Under the pieces are notes generated by a model. It was not told the DNA's origin, searched no databases, and saw only the letters and a list, made by a program, of their open reading frames with translations. The translations under genes were made by a program, and so were the position numbers. Below are positions 1 to 5,690 of a stretch of DNA of 14,938 nucleotides, in pieces. Positions within the stretch are counted from its first letter, which is position 1, and each line of letters starts with the position of its first letter. The DNA is from an uncultured Eubacteriales bacterium (lineage in GTDB: Bacteria; Bacillota; Clostridia; Christensenellales; UBA1242): positions 1 to 14,938 of the forward strand of contig CAJJIV010000016.1 of NCBI GenBank assembly GCA_905187655.1. The letters are read 5' to 3'.

Positions 1-45
1 TATATAAAAATTTTTCAAGTGTTTTAATGGTCATAAATATTTGGC

Positions 46-79
46 AAAAAAAACAATCTGCAGTAATTTTGCAGATTGC
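46..79 (-). terminator. Intrinsic terminator after the small membrane protein gene
   Basis: Nine-base arms, 54-62 (CAATCTGCA) and 70-78, pair perfectly around a 7-base loop. On the minus strand the stem is followed by a run of eight T (complement of 46-53), the classic rho-independent layout for the gene ending at 102. The plus-strand side has only four T, so it may also work weakly on transcripts entering from the left edge. Confidence 0.8.
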
Positions 80-101
80 TTTTATTCTCTTAATATTTTG
101 C

Positions 102-323
102 CTATACAGGAATAATGCGTAAAATATGTTTGCTTACAATCATAAGAATTAGGTCTAGTACCCAAACGATTGTGAAACCAAAGATTAAACGAATTAATCC
201 GGCTACAATTTTACCTTCTTTAAATCTGGTAATAAAACCACAGATCCAAGAAGTAATAGGAATGATAGCCAAAATTAGACTTACTAGGTAACCCAATCCA
301 AAATAATCTCCACTTTTTGCCAT
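102..323 (-). CDS. Small two-helix membrane protein of unknown function
   Basis: I do not recognise this 73-residue protein. It starts MAKSGDYFGLGYLVS and is mostly hydrophobic. It has two predicted membrane segments, roughly residues 10-30 and 40-63, separated by a short basic loop (RFKEGK), so it should be an integral hairpin-like inner-membrane protein. The ATG at 323 is preferred because the strong GGGAGG site at 335-340 sits 11 bases upstream; an in-frame GTG at 332 would leave only two bases. It has its own TATAAT promoter and a terminator, so it is a compact single-gene unit. It lies downstream of sepF on the same strand with no clear terminator between them, so read-through from sepF is possible. 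No catalytic motif is visible. Confidence 0.72.
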   Translation of the reverse strand: MAKSGDYFGLGYLVSLILAIIPITSWICGFITRFKEGKIVAGLIRLIFGFTIVWVLDLILMIVSKHILRIIPV

Positions 324-359
324 AATAAGCACCCCCTCCCATAATTAATTTCTGGAACA

Positions 360-388
360 ATTATAATACATATTATTTTTAAATGCAA
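360..388 (-). promoter_or_regulatory. Promoter of the small membrane protein gene
   Basis: On the minus strand TTGCAT (388-383) is followed after 17 bases by a perfect TATAAT (365-360). The predicted start lies near 353, giving a leader of about 30 bases before the ATG at 323. The -10 box is convincing and the -35 box is only fair. Confidence 0.55.
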
Positions 389-395
389 CAAATTA

Positions 396-980
396 TTACT
401 GATTTAAGTTATTTTTTTGCAAATCATCTAGCTTATCTGATTGCATCATAATGTTAAAACCGTCTGGAGCAACTAAAAAAATGTTACCCTTAATTCTTTG
501 AATACTGCCGTTAAGGGCGCATACACCACCGCTAATAAAATCTAGTATTCTTTGGGCTTCATCATCGGTAATGTTATCAAGGTTAACAATAGCTGGCTCG
601 GTCTGTTTTAAATATTCTATTAATTTTTTAACATCTTCATAACTTTTGGGAGTGAAAAAAACAAAATTCTTTTGATTATAAGAGCCATAAGCACCATAAG
701 CCGTGGTATAACCGGTTTGACCAAACCCCGGCGTACCATTGTTATTAAGTGTATTAAATTGATCTCTATTCATGGCAAAAGAATTTGGAACTGTCTGTAA
801 ATTATTTTCAGTTATACAATTAAAGTCGTCTTTATAGCCACGATTTTTGCGTTGTTTTTTTCGTTCTTTTTTAAGGGCACGCTTTTCTTTTCGTGTTAAA
901 GTTTGTTCTTCTTCTGGTGTAAGGTCGCTTTCTTCTTCTTCAAAGCCTATGCCCTTCATAACCCAATTAAATAGACCCAT
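396..980 (-). CDS. sepF: SepF, membrane-anchored cell division protein
   Basis: SepF binds FtsZ and helps tether and align the division septum at the membrane. The C-terminal SepF domain covers about residues 106-178 and shows FVFFTPKSYEDV, then the signature block SGGVCALNGSIQRIKGNIFL around residues 150-169, which in the family forms the dimer core and FtsZ-binding region. The N-terminus MGLFNWVMKGIGFEEE fits the family's amphipathic membrane-binding helix. Between them lies a strongly basic stretch (residues 30-49) and a flexible Gly/Asn/Tyr-rich linker (80-102). At 194 residues it is somewhat longer than typical SepF (about 150), the excess being in the linker. The start at 980 has GGAG six bases upstream; an upstream TTG at 992 is not needed. 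It stands alone here, away from the ylm/division cluster where sepF often sits. Confidence 0.9.
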   Translation of the reverse strand: MGLFNWVMKGIGFEEEESDLTPEEEQTLTRKEKRALKKERKKQRKNRGYKDDFNCITENNLQTVPNSFAMNRDQFNTLNNNGTPGFGQTGYTTAYGAYGSYNQKNFVFFTPKSYEDVKKLIEYLKQTEPAIVNLDNITDDEAQRILDFISGGVCALNGSIQRIKGNIFLVAPDGFNIMMQSDKLDDLQKNNLNQ

Positions 981-1006
981 AATGTGCTCCAAAATTTATT
1001 TAAATT

Positions 1007-1036
1007 ATTTTAACATAAAGAAAATTAATAGTCTAA
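1007..1036 (-). promoter_or_regulatory. sepF promoter (extended -10)
   Basis: On the minus strand TAAAAT (1012-1007) is preceded by TG one base upstream (1015-1014), forming an extended -10. The candidate -35, TTAGAC at 1036-1031 with an 18-base spacer, is weak. The predicted start near 1000 leaves a short leader before the GGAG at 990-987. Confidence 0.4.
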
Positions 1037-1055
1037 TAAATTTTACACTTTTATG

Positions 1056-1088
1056 AAAAATAAAAAGGACAACTAAATTAAAGTTGCC
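1056..1088 (-). terminator. Terminator after the lipoprotein gene
   Basis: On the minus strand GGCAACT (1088-1082) pairs with AGTTGTCC (1074-1067) with one bulged base, and is followed by TTTTTATTTTTC (1066-1055). It lies just past the lipoprotein stop and ahead of the sepF promoter. The stem is short, so efficiency is uncertain. Confidence 0.6.
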
Positions 1089-1103
1089 CATAAACTTTGC
1101 TTT

Positions 1104-1577
1104 TTATTTGTAAACGACTGTTCCTTCGGTCCAGAAACAATTTCCAGTTAAACTTGAACCATCTTTTGCATATTCAGTTCCATTAATATAAATTTTACCA
1201 TCTCTTTCTTCCCATGTATAATCGGTCTTGCCACTTGCTGGTTCAAGGTCTTTGCACCACTTAGGATAATTAAAATTAATGGTTACATATCCATCTTTCT
1301 CTAGTTTAATTTCGTGTGCAAAAATGCCCACTGCATACATCGCAGCCATTCTTTCAAGTGTGGTAGCATTTTCAAAATCCCAATTTTTCTTACCATAAGA
1401 CTTTTTATATTGACTACGAGTCATTTTAAATTCTTTTTCATTATTATCAGTCATAAATACTGCACCAGCATATGTGCAAGAAGAAACTTTGTATGTGTCT
1501 TTATCACAAGCAGTAAGAACAACTGCACAAGGCAATATCATTAAAAAAGCAAAAAATATTGATAAAAATTTTTTCAT
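1104..1577 (-). CDS. Putative lipoprotein, unknown function
   Basis: The N-terminus is a clear type II signal peptide: MKK, a hydrophobic core, and the lipobox LTAC with Cys24 as the predicted lipidated residue, so the mature protein of about 134 residues should sit on the outer face of the membrane. I do not recognise the mature domain. It has alternating hydrophobic and polar stretches (VTINFNYP, GKIYINGTEY), paired aromatic residues and two further cysteines, suggesting a small beta-rich fold similar in style to the many 'signal peptide, small beta domain' lipoproteins of gut Firmicutes, but no catalytic motif is visible. The ATG at 1577 has AGAGGTG a few bases upstream. It has its own TATAAT promoter and terminator and is divergent from groES, with no partner transporter gene beside it. 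Confidence 0.8.
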   Translation of the reverse strand: MKKFLSIFFAFLMILPCAVVLTACDKDTYKVSSCTYAGAVFMTDNNEKEFKMTRSQYKKSYGKKNWDFENATTLERMAAMYAVGIFAHEIKLEKDGYVTINFNYPKWCKDLEPASGKTDYTWEERDGKIYINGTEYAKDGSSLTGNCFWTEGTVVYK

Positions 1578-1605
1578 AAATTACACCTCTGTTCTTAATG
1601 TTATT

Positions 1606-1634
1606 ATTATATTAAGGTTTTTTCTTTTTTGCAA
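1606..1634 (-). promoter_or_regulatory. Lipoprotein gene promoter
   Basis: On the minus strand TTGCAA (1634-1629), a 17-base spacer and TATAAT (1611-1606) give a good sigma-A type promoter. The start near 1599 gives a leader of about 22 bases to the ATG at 1577. Confidence 0.6.
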
Positions 1635-1711
1635 CAATTATTTGTCGTTTTTTTTTAATTTTGGCACTCAAACTTTAATTTTTAATTTCTGCAGTTTATA
1701 ATATGGGCAGT

Positions 1712-1741
1712 TTGACAAACTATGTGCAAAACTTACATTAT
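1712..1741 (+). promoter_or_regulatory. groESL promoter
   Basis: A perfect -35 TTGACA lies at 1712-1717. The -10 is imperfect: TACATT at 1734-1739 (16-base spacer) or CATTAT at 1736-1741 (18-base spacer). The predicted transcription start, about 1746-1748, falls inside the left arm of the inverted repeat at 1739-1775, the position an operator such as CIRCE occupies in other Firmicutes groESL operons. Confidence 0.55.
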
Positions 1742-1775
1742 ATCACTAATGCCTTAAACTTGCGTTAGTGATATA
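1739..1775 (+). promoter_or_regulatory. Operator-like inverted repeat at the groESL start
   Basis: Two 14-base arms, TATATCACTAATGC (1739-1752) and GCGTTAGTGATATA (1762-1775), flank a spacer of exactly 9 bases. Only one position is not Watson-Crick (1750 T opposite 1764 G), and it is a wobble pair in RNA. The geometry, long arms around 9 bases at the transcription start of groESL, is that of the HrcA operator CIRCE, but the arm sequence does not match CIRCE (TTAGCACTC). It could be a diverged HrcA-type operator, the site of another repressor, or a 14-bp leader hairpin acting on mRNA stability. The symmetry is directly visible; the regulatory role is inferred. Confidence 0.6.
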
Positions 1776-1824
1776 TTTTATTTGACTAATTTGTTAACTA
1801 ATAAATTTAAAGGAGATTTAAAAA

Positions 1825-2115
1825 ATGAAAATTACACCATTATTTGATCGAGTTGTTGTGAAAGAAATAAAAGAAGAGCAACAAAAAACTGCATCTGGGC
1901 TTGTTCTGCCAGATAACAACAACGAACGCCCATTACTTGCCGAAGTAATTTGCGTTTCAGATGGAGTTTTGCCAGATGGACAAAGAACTAAGATTATTGT
2001 AGGAAAAAATGATAAAGTGCTTTTTAGTAAGTATACAGGAAGTGCTTTTAAACTTAATGGCGAAGAAGTAATCATTCTTCGACAAAGCGATATTTTAGCA
2101 AAATTAGATAATTAA
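1825..2115 (+). CDS. groES: GroES co-chaperonin (Cpn10)
   Basis: This is the 10-kDa co-chaperonin that forms the seven-membered lid over the GroEL cavity in the cytoplasm. The 96-residue length is normal. The N-terminus MKITPLFDRVVVK is the family signature; the mobile loop that contacts GroEL is at about residues 17-33 (KTASGLVLPD), and VLFSKYTGSAFKLNGEE matches the conserved KVLFxKYxGxEhhhxxEE region. Start is supported by AAAGGAG at 1809-1815, nine bases before the ATG. groEL follows after 13 bases in the same direction, so the two form the usual bicistronic operon from the TTGACA promoter at 1712. Regulation is probably through the inverted repeat at 1739-1775. Confidence 0.97.
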   Translation: MKITPLFDRVVVKEIKEEQQKTASGLVLPDNNNERPLLAEVICVSDGVLPDGQRTKIIVGKNDKVLFSKYTGSAFKLNGEEVIILRQSDILAKLDN

Positions 2116-2128
2116 TAAGGAGAAATGT

Positions 2129-3724
2129 ATGGCAAAAAATATTATATATGGCGAAAATGCACGTAGCGAACTATTAAGTGGAGTAACAAAATTGGCAAAT
2201 GCCGTTAAAATAACTCTTGGGCCAAAAGGAAGAAATGTGGTTTTAGAAAGAAAATATGGCACTCCGCTTATAACAAATGATGGAGTTACTATTGCAAAAG
2301 AAATTGAACTTGCTAATTCATTTGAAAATCTTGGAGCAAGTTTAATTAAAGAAGCAAGCATAAAGACAAATGAAAATGCAGGAGATGGAACAACAACCGC
2401 TGTCGTTTTAGCAGAATCTATGATAAAAGAAGGCATAAAGAATATAGTTGCAGGAGCCAACCCTTTAGAACTTAGGAATGGAATAAATAAAGCAATTAGT
2501 TTTGTAGTAAGTAAAATTAAAGAAAATAGCAAACCCCTTGAAACTCAGGAAGAAATAGCGCAAGTAGGAACAATTTCCGCTGGAGATAAAGAAATTGGAG
2601 ACCTAATTGCAAATGCTATGGAAATTGTTGGTAAAAATGGCATTGTGACCTTAGAAGAAAATACAACTGCAAAAACTGAATTAAAAATAGTTGAAGGTAT
2701 GACCTTTGACCGCGGTTATTTAAGCCCATATATGTCAACCGATATGGAAAAAATGATTTGCGAATTGGATCACCCATATATTTTAATAACAGATAAGCAA
2801 ATTACAAATATTAATGAATTATTGCCTATAATTGAACCAATAGCAAAAGAAGGACAAAAACTTGTGATTATTGCCGATAGTATTGAAGGTGATGCACTTG
2901 CAACCTTAGTTCTAAATAAACTTAAAGGAAATTTTAATTGTGTTGCAATCAAATCTCCTGCATTTGGAGAACGAAGAAAGCAACTTGTAGGCGATATTTG
3001 TGCCTTTACCGGAGCAACTTTAGTATCAAATGAACTTGGTACCGACTTAATCAATTCAGGCATAGAAGTTCTTGGCGGAGCAAAAAAGGTAATTGTAACA
3101 AACAGCACTACAACTATAATTGAAGGCGCTGGAACCCAAGCACAAAAAGCACAGCGAATGTCACAAATAAAGGCTGAAATTGAAAAGCTTGACACTGAGT
3201 TTGAAAAGGAACAAGCACAAGAACGACTTGCAAAACTAGATGGCGGTGTTGCCATAATAAAAGTAGGAAGCACAACAGAAGTTGAAATGCAAGAGAAAAA
3301 ACTAAGAATTGAAGATGCATTAAGTGCAACAAAGGCCGGCATTCAAGAAGGAATTGTGGCAGGTGGAGGTGTTGCCCTACTTAAAATTTCAAATGATTTA
3401 AAAGTTTACTTGTCTTCTCTTTCTGGCGATGAAAAACTTGGCGCACAAATTGTGTTAAAATCGCTTTACGCACCAATTAAACAAATTTGCAATAATGCGG
3501 GCAAAGATGGCGGTGTCATTATAGAAAAATGTAACAACAATCCTTCAGTTAACTATGGCTATGATGCAGAAAAGGACCAAATGGTAGACATGCTTAAGGC
3601 TGGCATAATTGACCCAGCAAAAGTAACAAGGTCTTCGCTTGAAAGTGCAGGTAGTGTTGCAAGCACAATGCTTACCACTGAAGTTTTAATATGCGACACT
3701 GAAAATCACGACAATAAGAATTAA
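2129..3724 (+). CDS. groEL: GroEL chaperonin (Cpn60)
   Basis: ATP-driven chaperonin that encloses and refolds unfolded proteins with GroES. The equatorial, intermediate and apical domains are complete over 531 residues. Visible nucleotide-site elements are TLGPKGRNVVL (29-39), ITNDGVT with Asp51, AGDGTTTAVVLA (84-95), Asp396 in RIEDAL (equivalent to the catalytic Asp398 of E. coli) and AGGGVAL (411-417). The C-terminal equatorial block from NYGYDA to TTEVL is normal. The protein then ends in a short polar tail (CDTENHDNKN) and lacks the Gly-Gly-Met repeat that lines the base of the cavity in most bacterial GroELs. AAGGAGA sits just before the ATG at 2129. It is the second gene of the groESL operon and is followed by the bidirectional terminator at 3782-3850. 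Confidence 0.98.
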   Translation: MAKNIIYGENARSELLSGVTKLANAVKITLGPKGRNVVLERKYGTPLITNDGVTIAKEIELANSFENLGASLIKEASIKTNENAGDGTTTAVVLAESMIKEGIKNIVAGANPLELRNGINKAISFVVSKIKENSKPLETQEEIAQVGTISAGDKEIGDLIANAMEIVGKNGIVTLEENTTAKTELKIVEGMTFDRGYLSPYMSTDMEKMICELDHPYILITDKQITNINELLPIIEPIAKEGQKLVIIADSIEGDALATLVLNKLKGNFNCVAIKSPAFGERRKQLVGDICAFTGATLVSNELGTDLINSGIEVLGGAKKVIVTNSTTTIIEGAGTQAQKAQRMSQIKAEIEKLDTEFEKEQAQERLAKLDGGVAIIKVGSTTEVEMQEKKLRIEDALSATKAGIQEGIVAGGGVALLKISNDLKVYLSSLSGDEKLGAQIVLKSLYAPIKQICNNAGKDGGVIIEKCNNNPSVNYGYDAEKDQMVDMLKAGIIDPAKVTRSSLESAGSVASTMLTTEVLICDTENHDNKN

Positions 3725-3739
3725 ATATAAAACAATATT

Positions 3740-3769
3740 TTTACAAAACTTGACTAACAATTTTGTAAA
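3740..3769. repeat. AT-rich inverted repeat in the groEL 3' region
   Basis: Nine-base perfect arms, TTTACAAAA (3740-3748) and TTTTGTAAA (3761-3769), flank a 12-base loop. No T-run follows on either strand, so it is not a terminator by itself. It would place a weak second hairpin upstream of the main terminator in the groESL transcript. Confidence 0.4.
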
Positions 3770-3781
3770 TACAAGAATTAT

Positions 3782-3850
3782 AATCAAAATAAAAATCGGT
3801 AGATGTTTTGTGCAAAATAATTGCACGATATCTACCGCTTTTTTATTTTT
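3782..3850. terminator. Bidirectional two-tier terminator between groEL and rnhA
   Basis: An outer stem, CGGTAGATGT (3797-3806) with ATATCTACCG (3828-3837), encloses an inner stem GTGCAA (3810-3815) with TTGCAC (3821-3826) and a 5-base loop. On the plus strand it is followed by CTTTTTTATTTTT, ending the groESL transcript. On the minus strand it is followed by ATTTTTATTTTGATT, ending dut-rnhA. It lies between two convergent operons. Confidence 0.85.
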
Positions 3851-4283
3851 ATAATTTTGTAGTAAACGATGTTGCAAGTTTGTCACAAATTTCGTTATAC
3901 TTATCTCCTGCGTGTCCTTTAACTTTGTTAAAAGTAACATCGTGTATCTGTGTTAACTTTAATAGTTGCAACCACAAATCTTTATTTAATACTTCTTCCT
4001 TTTTGCTGTTGTGCCAATTGGTTTTTTGCCAATTATCTATCCAACCATTGTTAAAGGCATTAACTACATATGCACTATCACTAAATAAATTAACTTTGCA
4101 AGGCTGTTTAAGTTGGCTAAGTGCCATTACACATGCTGTAAGCTCCATTCTATTGTTTGTGGTGGTCTCTGCACAGCCACAAATTTCTTTTTCAATTTTG
4201 CCAAAAATTAGAACGGCACCCCACCCTCCTTTCCCAGGATTGCCAGAGCAAGCGCCATCAGTATATATTGTGACTTCTTTCAT
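3849..4283 (-). CDS. rnhA: Ribonuclease HI
   Basis: Cleaves the RNA strand of RNA-DNA hybrids (R-loops, replication primers) in the cytoplasm, using metal-bound acidic residues. The catalytic set is intact and spaced as in the E. coli enzyme: Asp9 in YTDGACSGNPG, Glu47 in NNRMEL, Asp69 in FSDSAY and Asp134 in NEICDKLA, with the flexible-loop His124 in VKGHAGD. The length of 144 residues is that of a bare RNase H domain without an N-terminal hybrid-binding domain. The basic 'handle' region (residues 80-101, with the NGW and WQKTNW motifs) is retained. Its ATG overlaps the dut stop by one base (TAATG), with GGGGAG inside the dut end, so translation is probably coupled to dut. The stop lies directly against the terminator. 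Confidence 0.96.
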   Translation of the reverse strand: MKEVTIYTDGACSGNPGKGGWGAVLIFGKIEKEICGCAETTTNNRMELTACVMALSQLKQPCKVNLFSDSAYVVNAFNNGWIDNWQKTNWHNSKKEEVLNKDLWLQLLKLTQIHDVTFNKVKGHAGDKYNEICDKLATSFTTKL

Positions 4284-4741
4284 TACTTCTCCCCAGTAGA
4301 GCCAAATCCACCACTACGTGCTACAAAATTACTTTTGTCTTCTACGTCAGCAAGCAAATACTTAACAAATATACCTTGCCCAATTTTGTCGCCAATTTTA
4401 AATTCATAAGGTGTATTAGAATTATTGTAAAATAAAAAGGCAATATTCCCATTATTGTCTTCGTTGTTGTAAAAGTCTGCATCTATAACCGCCACTCCAT
4501 TTGCAAGACTAATACCTTTTTTACCAAGACTGCTTCGTGAAAACAATAAAAGACATTCATCGTTATTCATTTTGGCCTTAACATTTGTAAAAATAAGTTC
4601 CTGCGTGTGGGGTTCTATTACCGTATCAACCGGGCAATAAAAATCATATCCAGCCGAAAATTCTGTGCCACGCTTTGGCAAGTGTATGTTAATGTTATTA
4701 TACTTAACTGCCCATTGTTCTACTGGTTCAAAAATTCTCAT
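4283..4741 (-). CDS. dut: dUTP diphosphatase (dUTPase)
   Basis: Hydrolyses dUTP to dUMP and pyrophosphate, keeping uracil out of DNA and feeding thymidylate synthesis. All five motifs of the trimeric dUTPase family are present over 152 residues: AGYDFY (30-35), RSSLGKKG (69-76), GVAVIDADFY (82-91), GDKIGQ (117-122) and the C-terminal RSGGFGSTG (142-150) that closes over the substrate. Motif 3 carries an extra loop (about residues 92-97, NNEDNN) before the terminal Asn-Ile, a variant I associate with clostridial dUTPases from memory. The ATG at 4741 has GGAGAAG upstream. It is first in a two-gene unit with rnhA; both enzymes remove wrong nucleotides or hybrids from DNA. Confidence 0.93.
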   Translation of the reverse strand: MRIFEPVEQWAVKYNNINIHLPKRGTEFSAGYDFYCPVDTVIEPHTQELIFTNVKAKMNNDECLLLFSRSSLGKKGISLANGVAVIDADFYNNEDNNGNIAFLFYNNSNTPYEFKIGDKIGQGIFVKYLLADVEDKSNFVARSGGFGSTGEK

Positions 4742-4763
4742 AATTACTTCTCCTATTGCATTT

Positions 4764-4792
4764 AGTTTAACATAAACAAAAATTTTTTACAA
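4764..4792 (-). promoter_or_regulatory. dut-rnhA promoter
   Basis: On the minus strand TTGTAA (4792-4787), a 17-base spacer and TAAACT (4769-4764) with a TG one base upstream form a plausible extended -10 promoter. The start near 4757 would leave only about 16 bases of leader. Confidence 0.4.
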
Positions 4793-4821
4793 ATTAAATA
4801 TAAGGTTGGTTAATTATTTTG

Positions 4822-4850
4822 TTGTTATAATAATATGATTATGTTATACT
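4822..4850 (+). promoter_or_regulatory. Promoter of the SHOCT membrane protein gene
   Basis: TTGTTA (4822-4827), a 17-base spacer and TATACT (4845-4850), preceded by TG at 4842-4843, form an extended -10 promoter. The start near 4857 lies just ahead of the AAGGAG ribosome binding site at 4860-4865. Confidence 0.6.
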
Positions 4851-4872
4851 AAGTTAATCAAGGAGCAAAATT

Positions 4873-5613
4873 ATGAGTGAAGAAAATAAGGAATATTTAA
4901 CCACAAAAGAGCATTTGCAACGTTCAACCAGCAAGAACAACAATGCCAAAACCAACTTTAAATCTCGCAAGTTCGGCAAATTAACTTATATTGCAGGAAT
5001 TTTATTAACAGTTGCCTTTTCATTATACATAATTTTTCATGCCGTAATTACAATTGCAACTTGGGTTAAAGGTGAACCATATACAGCAAGTGAAATTGCA
5101 ATCGCAACCATTCTTAGGCTTTTATTTAATAATATTTTTAAAACGGAAATTGGAATTGGTGTTTTGGCTTTTATTTTAGGCTTTGTTTATGATATTTTAA
5201 TAATTATATTTAGTTCAAATTTAATAATAGATAGCAAAAAGAATATAAAAGAATATATTAAAAGCACCGGACCTATGATAACTTACCTTTGTTTTTACGC
5301 AATTTGGCTTGTTGTACCAATAATTCAACTGTGTAATAGTGGCGCTCTTATTGGAATTATTTATTTGCTTGTTGTTCTTTCAGGCATTATTCTTGTAACA
5401 TTAGACTTAATTAAGGCCAGGAACATTGCAAAAAACCAAGATGTGACAATTGGAGAAAAACAAGAAGAAAGAAAATTTAATGCAGAGGCACAAACTTCAA
5501 AAACAGTAGATATTATGAATGAACTTCAAAAACTTGTATCATTAAAGGATAGTGGTGCACTAACCGAAGAAGAATTTACCAAGCTTAAACAAGACCTTTT
5601 AAACAATAAATAA
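4873..5613 (+). CDS. Four-helix membrane protein with C-terminal SHOCT domain
   Basis: The 246 residues divide into a polar, basic N-terminus (1-36), four predicted membrane helices (about 37-64, 93-118, 132-154 and 156-180), a charged linker (181-214) and a C-terminal SHOCT domain (about 217-244: ELQKLVSLKDSGALTEEEF). SHOCT is a short helical module found at the ends of many membrane or secreted proteins and thought to mediate oligomerisation or interaction; it gives no enzymatic function. Even helix number puts both ends on the same side, probably the cytoplasm. I do not recognise the membrane domain. The start is supported by AAGGAG eight bases upstream and an extended -10 promoter. It is a single-gene unit between dut (divergent) and the ABC transporter (convergent, sharing a terminator). 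Confidence 0.8.
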   Translation: MSEENKEYLTTKEHLQRSTSKNNNAKTNFKSRKFGKLTYIAGILLTVAFSLYIIFHAVITIATWVKGEPYTASEIAIATILRLLFNNIFKTEIGIGVLAFILGFVYDILIIIFSSNLIIDSKKNIKEYIKSTGPMITYLCFYAIWLVVPIIQLCNSGALIGIIYLLVVLSGIILVTLDLIKARNIAKNQDVTIGEKQEERKFNAEAQTSKTVDIMNELQKLVSLKDSGALTEEEFTKLKQDLLNNK

Positions 5614-5620
5614 TAATTCT

Positions 5621-5666
5621 AAAAATAAAAACTTTTCACAATTAAATTTGTGAAAAGTTTTTTGTT
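5621..5666. terminator. Bidirectional terminator between the SHOCT gene and ABC transporter gene
   Basis: A perfect 15-bp inverted repeat, arms 5627-5641 and 5648-5662 with a 6-base loop (stem core ACTTTTCACAA), sits between two convergent stop codons. T-runs follow on both strands (TTTTTTGTTTTT on plus, TTTTTATTTTTAG on minus), so it can end both transcripts. Confidence 0.85.
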
Positions 5667-5690
5667 TTTAACCAAAATTTTTGTTAAATT

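Noticed and set aside
1661..1669. TTGGCACTC, an 8 of 9 match to one arm of CIRCE upstream of groES
   Set aside because: The partner arm expected nine bases downstream (1679-1687) reads TTTTTAATT, nothing like GAGTGCTAA, and the site lies upstream of the -35 box. A single half-site match is likely chance.
2104..3342. Long open frames antisense to groEL
   Set aside because: They have Ser/Phe/Leu-rich translations typical of antisense shadows, no ribosome binding site, and lie wholly opposite a clearly conserved gene.
3808..4299. A 163-codon plus-strand frame opposite rnhA
   Set aside because: rnhA on the minus strand has every catalytic residue and a good start; the opposite frame begins inside the terminator and has no ribosome site or recognisable domain.
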